Below, in pieces: positions 1-6,492 of a stretch of DNA of 6,513 bases. Under the pieces are notes generated by a model, which was not told the origin of the DNA, did not search any database, and saw nothing but the letters and a program-made list of their open reading frames with translations. How positions within the stretch are numbered: the stretch's first letter is position 1; every line of letters begins with the position of its first letter. Made by a program: the position numbers and the translations under genes. Origin of the DNA: CAIXSC01 sp040381235 (GTDB lineage Bacteria; Planctomycetota; Planctomycetia; Pirellulales; Pirellulaceae); contig JBEIHS010000425.1 of assembly GCA_040381235.1 (NCBI GenBank), positions 1-6,513 of the forward strand, read 5' to 3'.

Positions 1-221
1 AAGGTGCTCTAATGTGCGATTCCTTGGCTGGACAGCTCTACAACCGGTTTTGTTTCGGACACTGGAGGCTCTTCGTCCCGAACGACGATAGGTTGTCACG
101 CTGCGGCGCGCGATAGCGTCGCACAAGAGACGCGGGTCTGGATGCCCGAATCGAACCGCTCATTAACCTTCTAACCGCCGCCAGCCATAACCAAATATGA
201 GAATGCCGCTTAAAACGACTA

Positions 222-250
222 TTGCCACCCCGAACCGGGTGGTATTTAAT
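222..250 (+). promoter_or_regulatory. Sigma-70-like promoter sequence on the plus strand
   Basis: TTGCCA (222-227) and TTTAAT (245-250) each match five of six positions of the bacterial -35 and -10 consensus and are 17 nt apart. Transcription would run rightwards, convergent with the operon and antisense to the 3' end of the DUF1501 gene. No plus-strand gene follows, and chance matches occur in A/T-richer spacers, so this is tentative. Confidence 0.2.
225..242. terminator. Small GC-rich hairpin, possible terminator
   Basis: Plus-strand ccaccc (225-230), loop cgaacc, gggtgg (237-242) form a perfect six-pair stem. On the plus strand it is followed by tatttaat, on the minus strand by CAATAGTCGTTTT, so neither side has a clean T tract. 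It lies about 230 nt beyond the DUF1501 stop. Confidence 0.3.
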
Positions 251-362
251 GCTGCGCGCTCACAAAACTTGTTTTTTTGCCTGGGCGTTCGCTTGTTTAA
301 GGGCTAGATTCGCCGTCATTCTCTTATTTCTCTCCCGAAGGTTGTGCCCAAAACACTGATCC

Positions 363-383
363 AGGGCTGCTGGTGGCTGCCCT
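363..383 (-). terminator. Weak hairpin about 90 nt after the operon stop, possible transcript end
   Basis: An inverted repeat, AGGGC-A-GC, loop CACCA, GC-A-GCCCT on the minus strand, gives seven base pairs around one mismatch. A short T run (GTTTTG) follows about 8 nt later rather than directly, so this is not a classical intrinsic terminator. It may protect the 3' end or mean nothing. Confidence 0.25.
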
Positions 384-474
384 CCCGCGACAATCAGACA
401 TCGGCGGGCCATGACAGTGATAAGCAGAACGCGGCGGTGGAAGGCGCGAGGCGACTGGTGGCGCGGGGCCGGCT

Positions 475-1992
475 TTAGGCCAGGATGGCGCGGATCGGTT
501 GGCCGCCATGAGCGATCGGGACAGGGCGGCCCGTGGGATCGGGGACCGTCATGCCCGGGTCGATGCCCAGCGCCTGGTAAACCGTGCAACAGACGTCCGA
601 GGTGCTCACGGGCCGGTCTTTCACGTACGCCGCCTGGGCATCCGACTCGCCGTAGACCGTTCCGCCCCGGATTCCGCCTCCGAAAAAGACCGTCGAATAA
701 CAGTGGGTCCAGTGATCCCGGCCCGCGTTCCCATTGATCTTCGGCGTCCGCCCCATTTCGCTCGTGACCAAGACCAGCGTTTCATCCAGCAATCCGCGGG
801 CCTCCAGATCTTCCAACAACGCGGTCAACGTCTGGTCGAAATGCGGCAACTTGTTGTCGCGCAGGATCGCGAAGTTTTTCTGGTGCGTGTCCCAGGCGTC
901 GTAATCGACCTTCACGCGATCCCAAAACAGATCCCATGTCACGTTCACAAACCGCACCCCCGACTCGATCAACCGCCGGGCGATCAGCGTGCTGTGGCCA
1001 AACAACGTCCGTCCATACCGCTCCACCAACTTCGGATCCTCGGCGCCCAAATCGAACGCCGCCCGAGTCTGCGAACCGACCAACATGCTCAATGCCTGCC
1101 GCTTCGACCGATCATGCAACCCGACGGCGGACCGCCCCCCCGCATCCGCGGAACCTCCGCCGGCCGCTCCGGTTGCCGACGCCGCTCCGGTCGCCGACGC
1201 GCCACTCGACTCGAGCCGCCGCCATTCGCTGTCGAACTGTTCCAGCAAGCCGCGGCGGGAAGCGAACCGGTCGACCGTTAAATCGGCGGGCAGTTGGCTG
1301 TTGGCGATGAACGGCATGCCGCGGACGACCCGGGGCTGGCCCGGCAGCGGCGACGGGGCCGATTCGTCGCCGTACGGTTGGCATTCGGTGAAAAGCGGAT
1401 CGCAGCGCCGTCCCAAGAAGCCGCCGTAAGGCCCCGGACGACGGATGTTTTGCCCCCATCCCAGATAGCACGGCAGATAAACATAATCGGGCAAGTCCCG
1501 CGGCACGCCGCTCGCCTGCCGCAGGTATTCGCACACCGCGCCCATGCTCGGCGGATAACTTGACTTCGTGGTCGTGATGTCCGGCAACAACTGCTCCAGG
1601 CCGGTGTAGCTTGGAAGCGTGTTGTGGCAGCCGGCCGCATGGTTCAATGAACGCACGATCGCCGCGCGATGCATCCAGCGGGACGTTTTCGGCAGCAGTT
1701 CGCCGATCCGAATTCCCGCGACATTGGTATCGATCGGGTTGAATTCGCCCCGCACCTCGCGCGGCGCGTCGGGCTTCAGATCCCACATGTCCTGCGTCGC
1801 GGCTCCGCCCAGCAGATAGAGCACAATCACATTCTTGGCGCGGGCCCGGCCGCTCACGCCGCCCGTCGACTCGGCCCGCAGCAACTCGGGCAGGCCCCAG
1901 CCGCCGAGCGCCGTTAACGCTCCCGCCGCCAATGTTTCCCGACGCGTCACGCCATCGCAGCACCGCCGCGGACTACCGAGCATTCTCAGCAT
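475..1992 (-). CDS. Tat-exported DUF1501 protein (alkaline phosphatase/sulfatase-like fold)
   Basis: 505-residue DUF1501 protein, last gene of the operon. The N-terminus has a twin-arginine signal, TRRETLAAGALTALGGWGLP (T16, R17, R18), preceded by the CDG segment common at DUF1501 starts. Conserved blocks seen are LYLLGGAATQDMWDLKP (58-74), NHAAGCHNTLPSYTG (117-131), YDAWDTHQKNF (364-374), VTSEMGRTPKINGNAG (409-424) and RDHW (425-428). DUF1501 is related to the alkaline phosphatase superfamily, so the Asp and His residues of these blocks are plausible metal ligands, but no catalytic activity is established for the family and none is claimed here. Residues 262-286 are a Ser/Ala/Gly-rich insertion partly made by an 18-nt duplication. 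The ATG at 1992 is supported by AAGGAG 6 nt upstream; an in-frame open stretch continues to 2244 but lies inside gene 2 and lacks family similarity. Tat export implies folding, perhaps with cofactor, in the cytoplasm, unlike the Sec-exported cytochromes upstream. Pairing of DUF1501 with DUF1549/DUF1553 genes is a known planctomycete pattern. Confidence 0.95.
   Translation of the reverse strand: MLRMLGSPRRCCDGVTRRETLAAGALTALGGWGLPELLRAESTGGVSGRARAKNVIVLYLLGGAATQDMWDLKPDAPREVRGEFNPIDTNVAGIRIGELLPKTSRWMHRAAIVRSLNHAAGCHNTLPSYTGLEQLLPDITTTKSSYPPSMGAVCEYLRQASGVPRDLPDYVYLPCYLGWGQNIRRPGPYGGFLGRRCDPLFTECQPYGDESAPSPLPGQPRVVRGMPFIANSQLPADLTVDRFASRRGLLEQFDSEWRRLESSGASATGAASATGAAGGGSADAGGRSAVGLHDRSKRQALSMLVGSQTRAAFDLGAEDPKLVERYGRTLFGHSTLIARRLIESGVRFVNVTWDLFWDRVKVDYDAWDTHQKNFAILRDNKLPHFDQTLTALLEDLEARGLLDETLVLVTSEMGRTPKINGNAGRDHWTHCYSTVFFGGGIRGGTVYGESDAQAAYVKDRPVSTSDVCCTVYQALGIDPGMTVPDPTGRPVPIAHGGQPIRAILA
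1163..1198 (-). repeat. 18-bp tandem duplication in the DUF1501 gene
   Basis: Two adjacent copies, gccgctccggttgccgac (1163-1180) and gccgctccggtcgccgac (1181-1198), differ at one base. They encode a repeated Ala/Ser/Ala/Thr/Gly pattern inside the low-complexity insertion of the protein (residues 262-286, DNA 1135-1209), probably a surface loop between conserved blocks. Confidence 0.85.
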
Positions 1993-1998
1993 GGCGCA

Positions 1999-2004
1999 CT
2001 CCTT
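1999..2004 (-). promoter_or_regulatory. Ribosome binding site of the DUF1501 gene
   Basis: AAGGAG read on the minus strand, 6 nt before the ATG at 1992. It lies in the 19-nt gap after the stop of the cytochrome-WD40 gene and decides the start in favour of 1992 over the upstream in-frame extension. Confidence 0.85.
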
Positions 2005-2011
2005 GATCGCG

Positions 2012-3541
2012 TTACGGCGCCTTGTCGGACTCGAATGTCGACAGTTCGCCGGCGAACTTCTGATCCTTGACGGTCCACACACTGACACGGCCCGTAAAAT
2101 CGCCGACAAACGCCCGTTCGCCATCCGCACTGAAGACAACGCGCATCGGCAGATCGCCGAACCCTTCGAACTTGGCGGCCTGAGTGCCGTCGGCTTTCCA
2201 GAGCCGCGCCGAGCTATCGCGGCCGACTGTGGCGAACATGCCATTCATCGCGTAACGGACCGAGAGGACGCCCGGCAGCCGATTCCGCGGCGACGGGGTC
2301 CCGCGCGTCGCGGCCGCCGGATTGGCGGCGTGGGCGTTGATTGAACGGGTCGGAAAACCGTCCTCCGCGTACCACAAAATCACTCGCCCGTCCTCGCTAG
2401 CCGTGGCCAGCATCTGCGAGTCCGCTCGCCAGCTCATGTCCGTGACCGAATCGCGATGGTCGCCCAGCGTGAACACAATTCCGCCGGTCGCCGCTTCCCA
2501 AATAAACGCCCCGCCGTTGCGGTCGCCCGACGCCAGCAGTTCGCCATCGGGACTAAATTCGACCGCGGTGATCCAATCGGTGTGTTTCTTCACCTTGTAA
2601 CGCATCGCGCCGGTCGCCGTGTCGAACACCTTGACCAGCTTCGAAGAACCGCCCAGCGCGACCCACTGATGATCGGCGCTGATGTCGGCCGCCAGCACGG
2701 CGTCCGATTCGTCGCCAATTTCGGCGATCCTCTTGCCCGATTCGACGTCGAATAACACGACCTTGCCTTCCGCCGCGCCGCGACCGCCCGCGGCCAGCAA
2801 CAGCTTGCCGTTGCGGCTGAATTTTAGGACGTACGGGATCCGTTCGGGAAACGCCAAATCGCCAACCTTCTCGAGCGTGTCGGTGCGATGCAGGGAAATC
2901 CGCTCATGGCCCGCGACCGCGACCAGCGGTGCCCAAGGACTGGCCGCCAGCGCCGTCACGGGATGCGGCCGCGCCGTCTTCGCCGGCACAACGGGCGGCA
3001 ACGACTTGGGCATCGGCGGCGGTCCGGACGGTTTGCCGATCGAAACGGCGGCGATGTCCACATCGATCTTCCGCGCGAGATTTTTCGCCGCGCCAGCCGC
3101 CGTGTCCGGAGCGCCCAACTCAATCCACCGCTTGATCGAAATCAACTCCGCTTCCGGAATCCGCGGCTGCCGCGGCGGCATCACCGGCTCGTCCAAATGC
3201 GCCACCACGCGATACAGCAAGCTCTGATCGGGCTTGCCCGGCGAAATCGCCTCGCCGCTCGCCCCGCCCGCCATCAACGCTTGATATGTCATCACGTTGA
3301 GATCGGACGTCGCCTTGTCCGGATTGTGACAGTTCGCGCAGTGCTTCCGCAGAATCGGCAGCACATGGTCCTTGTACGTGACCGCGTCTTTGCCAGCCGC
3401 GTCTTTACCAGCCGCGTCTTTGCCAGCCGCGTCTTTGCCAGCCGCGTCCTGAACTTGTCCGACCGCGATGCCCACCACCGACAGCCACACGGCCACGCCG
3501 GCGGTGAAACAGAGCTTCGACAACACGATACGCCGGCGCAT
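2012..3541 (-). CDS. Secreted planctomycete cytochrome c (PSCyt1) fused to a WD40 beta-propeller
   Basis: 509-residue exported monoheme cytochrome c. A signal peptide is seen at residues 1-28 (MRRR start, hydrophobic 10-27). A linker of four DAAGK repeats follows (32-51). The PSCyt1 domain (about 56-145) has the heme site CANCH (C68, C71, H72) and a probable axial methionine M121 in EPVMPP, as is usual in this family. A proline-rich hinge (170-190) leads to about seven WD40 blades at roughly 192-222, 236-268, 281-311, 320-351, 361-392, 403-450 and 463-491, with recognisable endings such as VKVFD, AFIWE, VILWY, ARLWK and VSVWT. Seven blades would close one propeller. Blade 6 has an extra Ala/Pro/Arg-rich loop near 404-423. 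I chose the ATG at 3541 because GAGG lies 6 nt upstream and MRRR fits a signal peptide. The gene begins 24 nt after gene 1 ends and stops 19 nt before gene 3. Electron transfer with the propeller as partner- or substrate-binding surface is inferred. Confidence 0.95.
   Translation of the reverse strand: MRRRIVLSKLCFTAGVAVWLSVVGIAVGQVQDAAGKDAAGKDAAGKDAAGKDAVTYKDHVLPILRKHCANCHNPDKATSDLNVMTYQALMAGGASGEAISPGKPDQSLLYRVVAHLDEPVMPPRQPRIPEAELISIKRWIELGAPDTAAGAAKNLARKIDVDIAAVSIGKPSGPPPMPKSLPPVVPAKTARPHPVTALAASPWAPLVAVAGHERISLHRTDTLEKVGDLAFPERIPYVLKFSRNGKLLLAAGGRGAAEGKVVLFDVESGKRIAEIGDESDAVLAADISADHQWVALGGSSKLVKVFDTATGAMRYKVKKHTDWITAVEFSPDGELLASGDRNGGAFIWEAATGGIVFTLGDHRDSVTDMSWRADSQMLATASEDGRVILWYAEDGFPTRSINAHAANPAAATRGTPSPRNRLPGVLSVRYAMNGMFATVGRDSSARLWKADGTQAAKFEGFGDLPMRVVFSADGERAFVGDFTGRVSVWTVKDQKFAGELSTFESDKAP
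3384..3449 (-). repeat. 15-bp in-frame tandem repeat encoding DAAGK units
   Basis: Four full copies of gcgtctttgccagcc (plus-strand reading) at 3384, 3399, 3414 and 3429, then a partial copy from 3444. The second copy differs by one synonymous change (g to a, Gly GGC to GGT). It lies in gene 2 and encodes the linker between signal peptide and cytochrome domain. Being in frame, gain or loss of copies would only change linker length. Confidence 0.95.
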
Positions 3542-3547
3542 GGGAGA

Positions 3548-3551
3548 CCTC
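3548..3551 (-). promoter_or_regulatory. Ribosome binding site of the cytochrome-WD40 gene
   Basis: GAGG read on the minus strand, 6 nt before the ATG at 3541, within the 24-nt gap after gene 1. It supports that ATG over the in-frame TTG at 3559, which would add only six residues. Confidence 0.7.
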
Positions 3552-3565
3552 GGCCGCAAAAGCCG

Positions 3566-6364
3566 TTAGTGGTTGAAGGCGAACTCGGTGGAATTGAACA
3601 GGCCCCACAGAATATCGGCGTAGACCAAGTTGTGGGTCTGTCCCTGGAACCGCTGCCGGGAGGCGGCCAATTGCCGTTCGGCGTTGGCGATCTGTTGGCG
3701 CAGGGTGTCGAGCGCCGCTTCTTCCTGGCCGTCGTTCATCAGCTTTTCGTAGTCGCCCTTGAGTTTCACCAGCACGTCTTCCAGGCGGCGGTAGGTGATG
3801 TCGGCGCGGGCTTGCAAGGCGGCCAGTTCGACAGCGCGGTTGGGATCGGACGATTCGCTGTTGACGATGTCTTCCAGCTTGCGGATTTCATCCGCCGTCG
3901 GCTTGCGGCTGAGCACGCGGACATAGAGTTCGGTGATGATTTCCGCCGTCGATTTTTTCTCTTGCAGCAGGGTCGGAATAAGTCGGCTGGCGGCGATTTT
4001 TTGCGTGACGGTGTCGCCGTTGACGAGATGCAACGCCTGCGACAGATTCGCCTCGCGGTTCACTTCGCACGAGCACGCGCTTTCCCGCGGGGCCCGCCCG
4101 AACGTTGTCAGGAAGTAGTTGGACAGGCTGCCCGAGTACAGTTGGACGGCCCGCGTTCCCGGCGGCGATTGCGGAAAGCGGTCCTCGGTGCCGGTCACGC
4201 GAGTGATGACATCCAGCAATACTTCCGCGCGGAGCCGACGCACATAGCTGTGGGAAAAGTAGGCCTCGTCCAGTTCATTGGTCGCGTTGGTCGCCGACGA
4301 GAGCTGGTACGTCCGCGAATTGCAGATGTCGCGAATCAATTTCTTCTTGTCGAAACCGTATTCGGCGAGCTTCAGTCCGATGGCGTCGAGCAGTTCCTTA
4401 TTGCTCGGCGGATTGCTGATCCGCACATCATCGACCGGCTCGACGATGCCCCGGCCGAAGAAATGGGCCCAAATCACGTTGGCCATCGTTTGCCGAAACG
4501 CCTCGTTGTCGCCGGAGGTCAGCCAAGCGGCCAACGCCTGCCGCGGGTCCTTGCCTTCCACGTCGGGCTCGGTTCCGCCGAGCTCCTTCGGCTTCATGCG
4601 GCGGCCGTCGACCGGATGCTCCACCGTGTTCGCGGCATTGTTGTTGTAGACGATCACCTCGCGGCCTTCGACGCCGCGTTTCATGTTCACGCCCGCGAAG
4701 AAACCGGCGAAGCCGTAGTAATCATCCATCGTCCAGCGGTCGAACGGATGGTTGTGGCACTGGGCGCACTGGATCCGCGTGCCCAGAAAGACTTGCGCGA
4801 TGTCCTCGGCCGTCTTGAGCGGCGTCAGCCGCTCGGCGGCCGTGTAGAGGTTGGATGTCGGCGACTTAAGGTTGCTGCCGCTGCCGGTGATCAAATCGGC
4901 GACAAAGGCGTTGATCGGCCGGTTAGCAGCCATCTGGTCGCGAACCCAAGCGGCGTAGGTCCACATCGCCTTCGAGTCGCGGCCGTACTGCGGCTGGTTG
5001 TTGACGGCGCGGATCCGCAATATTTCACCCCACTTCATCGCCCAGATATCGACAAACTCGTCGCGTTCGAGCAGTTGGTCGATCAGCTTGGCCCGCTTCG
5101 CCGGATCGCTGTCGGCCACGAACCGATCGAATTCCTCGCGCGACGGCGGCAGGCCGATCAGATCGAGATAGACGCGGCGCAGGAACATTTCGTCCGAGCA
5201 AAGTTCGGACGGGGCCATGCGAAGCTTGCGCAGCTTGTCGAACACCAACGTGTCGATGTAGTTGTGCGACGGCGTGTCGGGCCACGCGAACCGATCGTCC
5301 GACGGTAGCACGATCACTTCCGAGCCGACGGTGAATTTGTTGAAGCGGGCGAACACGAACGCGCCGCCGCGGCCATTGCCTTTCACCAACCCGTCCTTGC
5401 CGATCGACGCCACCGATTCGTTGTTCGACATGAAGAGCGCCAGGCGGCTCACATCGCGCACCGAACCGTCGGAGTACCGCGCGAGCACCACGGTGCGCTG
5501 CGTCGTGGCGTCGCCGCCAAAAACCATCTTGGGCGGAACCAGTTCGATCCCCAGCGGCTCGGGCGTCGCGCCCGAGTCATCCGGCGCGCCAGCCCGCAGC
5601 CATGCCAACACCGTCTTGTAATCGTCGTGCTGCTCGTCGAACAACTGACCGCCCGTATGCGTGACCTCACCGGTCGCCTTCTCCAACAACAGGCTCTTCT
5701 CGGGCGCCGCCAGATCGATCCGCCGACCGATCATCTGCCGCGTTAACCGATAGTAGTCGCCCGCTGGATCGTATCCGAAGAGCGACAACATGAAGCCGTC
5801 TTTACCGCGGGCCGACCCATGGCAACTGCCGTTGTTGCACCCGTGCTTCATGAAGATCGGCATCACGTCCAGCCGGAAGCTGATCGGCCGCGCGGTGGCC
5901 GATTGCTCGATCGCCACCGGAACCTCCACCGACTGACCCGACCCGCCATATCGCACCAACAACCTGGTGGACCCGTCGGCCTGACCGCGAACCGCCGTCC
6001 CGTCGAGCCCCGCGATTTTCGACTCGGCGATCGTCAACTGCGCCTCGGCCGTCACATCCCGCGTCGTCCCCTGAGCGTCAACCAACTGCACCACCACAGA
6101 CTGTCGATCGCCCTGCCCACGCAACCGCAGTTCGCGGGGAAACACCGCCAAGCCAGGCTTGGCGGCCGGCGTCTCTGCTGGCGGCTTGCTAGCTGGCGAC
6201 TTCCCAGCCGGCACCTTCCCAGCCGGCGACTCGGCATGGACGGCGGACATCCCGGCAGGCGCCGCCGCGAAACAAATGGCCGCGCAGCCGACCATTATTC
6301 CGGCCAAAAGCCGTAACGTGCGGCAACGAATCATCGAACGCGACGCGCGGCGGTAAGTGCTCAT
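3566..6364 (-). CDS. Secreted DUF1549/DUF1553 (PSCyt2-PSD1) protein with Ig-like segments and heme-c-like motifs
   Basis: 932-residue planctomycete-type protein of unknown biochemical role, first gene of the operon. A Sec signal peptide is seen (basic start, hydrophobic core about residues 17-35, likely cleavage after AVHA at 44), followed by an Ala/Pro/Lys/Gly linker (46-70). Residues 72-155 and 272-355 look like bacterial Ig-like (Big2-type) segments. Between them is GCNNGSCHG, a CX4CH motif with C176, C181 and H182. DUF1549 spans about 367-560 and carries the family signature CAQCHNHPFDRW (C533, C536, H537), a classical CXXCH heme c site. DUF1553 spans about 600-929, with CSCEVNREANLSQALHLVNG (764-783) and the typical ending LFNSTEFAFNH. 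Residues 843-905 are charged, helical and probably coiled coil, lying between the VLSRKPT motif and that ending. The ATG at 6364 has no Shine-Dalgarno sequence; the next Met (residue 11) has none either, and both leave a usable signal peptide. The heme motifs suggest a periplasmic redox role (inference). Family assignment is firm, function is not. Confidence 0.95.
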   Translation of the reverse strand: MSTYRRASRSMIRCRTLRLLAGIMVGCAAICFAAAPAGMSAVHAESPAGKVPAGKSPASKPPAETPAAKPGLAVFPRELRLRGQGDRQSVVVQLVDAQGTTRDVTAEAQLTIAESKIAGLDGTAVRGQADGSTRLLVRYGGSGQSVEVPVAIEQSATARPISFRLDVMPIFMKHGCNNGSCHGSARGKDGFMLSLFGYDPAGDYYRLTRQMIGRRIDLAAPEKSLLLEKATGEVTHTGGQLFDEQHDDYKTVLAWLRAGAPDDSGATPEPLGIELVPPKMVFGGDATTQRTVVLARYSDGSVRDVSRLALFMSNNESVASIGKDGLVKGNGRGGAFVFARFNKFTVGSEVIVLPSDDRFAWPDTPSHNYIDTLVFDKLRKLRMAPSELCSDEMFLRRVYLDLIGLPPSREEFDRFVADSDPAKRAKLIDQLLERDEFVDIWAMKWGEILRIRAVNNQPQYGRDSKAMWTYAAWVRDQMAANRPINAFVADLITGSGSNLKSPTSNLYTAAERLTPLKTAEDIAQVFLGTRIQCAQCHNHPFDRWTMDDYYGFAGFFAGVNMKRGVEGREVIVYNNNAANTVEHPVDGRRMKPKELGGTEPDVEGKDPRQALAAWLTSGDNEAFRQTMANVIWAHFFGRGIVEPVDDVRISNPPSNKELLDAIGLKLAEYGFDKKKLIRDICNSRTYQLSSATNATNELDEAYFSHSYVRRLRAEVLLDVITRVTGTEDRFPQSPPGTRAVQLYSGSLSNYFLTTFGRAPRESACSCEVNREANLSQALHLVNGDTVTQKIAASRLIPTLLQEKKSTAEIITELYVRVLSRKPTADEIRKLEDIVNSESSDPNRAVELAALQARADITYRRLEDVLVKLKGDYEKLMNDGQEEAALDTLRQQIANAERQLAASRQRFQGQTHNLVYADILWGLFNSTEFAFNH
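6155..6229 (-). repeat. Degenerate pentapeptide linker (PAGK-like) in gene 1
   Basis: Residues 46-70 of the DUF1549/DUF1553 protein read as five-residue steps SPAGK, VPAGK, SPASK, PPAET, PAAKP. At DNA level cttcccagccggc occurs at 6200-6212 and again at 6215-6227, 15 nt apart. It occupies the same position, just after the signal peptide, as the DAAGK repeats of gene 2. Confidence 0.75.
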
Positions 6365-6373
6365 GGCGGTCTG

Positions 6374-6492
6374 CTGAGGGCTGAAGGCTAAAGGCTGAAG
6401 GCTGAAGGCTGAAGGCTGAAGGCTGAAGGCAGAGGGCAGAGGGCAGAGGGCAGAGGGCTGAGGGCTAAAGGCTGAAGGCTGAAGGCTGAAGG
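6374..6492. repeat. Heptanucleotide tandem repeat array, 17 units
   Basis: Seventeen consecutive 7-nt units fill 119 nt without a break. In plus-strand reading they are variants of ctgaagg: A = ctgaggg, B = ctgaagg, C = ctaaagg, D = cagaggg, in the order A B C, five B, four D, A, C, three B. The plus strand is purine-rich and the minus strand, which a gene 1 transcript would copy, is pyrimidine-rich. The array ends 9 nt before the start codon of gene 1, so it occupies the position of a ribosome site or core promoter. The period of seven argues against a coding role. Similar heptamer arrays (STRR) are known from cyanobacteria; any relation is only by analogy. Confidence 0.95.

Larger units (their letters stand above)
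1..474. other. Intergenic region downstream of the operon, no supportable gene
   Basis: This stretch follows the stop of the DUF1501 gene and reaches the window edge. It is visibly less GC-rich than the operon and has A/T runs near 244-250, 265-280 and 322-332. All six frames hold only short open stretches without recognisable similarity. An open plus-strand stretch ending with a stop at 89-91 could be the tail of a gene outside the window, but nothing supports it. Two hairpins (363-383 and 225-242) and a promoter-like sequence (222-250) are listed separately. Confidence 0.6.

Noticed and set aside
98..119. Inverted pair acgct / agcgt as a hairpin
   Set aside because: The stem is only five pairs with a 12-nt loop and no T tract, so it is not distinguishable from chance.
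35..160. 41-codon minus-strand frame starting near 160
   Set aside because: It has only a weak AAGG at short spacing, no similarity, and Arg/Ser-rich content typical of chance frames.
135..165. GGTTCGATTC on the minus strand, resembling a tRNA T-loop
   Set aside because: The flanking bases do not form a T-stem and no acceptor or anticodon arm can be placed around it.
260..319. 19-codon minus-strand frame downstream of the operon
   Set aside because: It is very short, Ala/Gln/Lys-rich and lacks a clear ribosome site at proper spacing or any recognisable similarity.
1993..2244. Upstream extension of the DUF1501 reading frame
   Set aside because: The extra 84 residues overlap the WD40 coding sequence and resemble nothing in the family, whereas ATG 1992 has AAGGAG 6 nt upstream and the usual MLRMLG-type start.
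3542..3559. TTG start six codons upstream of the cytochrome-WD40 ATG
   Set aside because: The ATG at 3541 has its own GAGG at 6 nt, and the extension would cover that ribosome site.
2888..5308. Very long plus-strand open frame (806 codons) opposite genes 1 and 2
   Set aside because: It is antisense to two proteins with clear family signatures and signal peptides, its translation is Arg/Gly/His-rich without recognisable domains, and such frames are expected opposite GC-rich coding sequence.
6374..6492. The heptamer array as a CRISPR array
   Set aside because: Units are contiguous 7-mers without spacers, and no cas gene is nearby.
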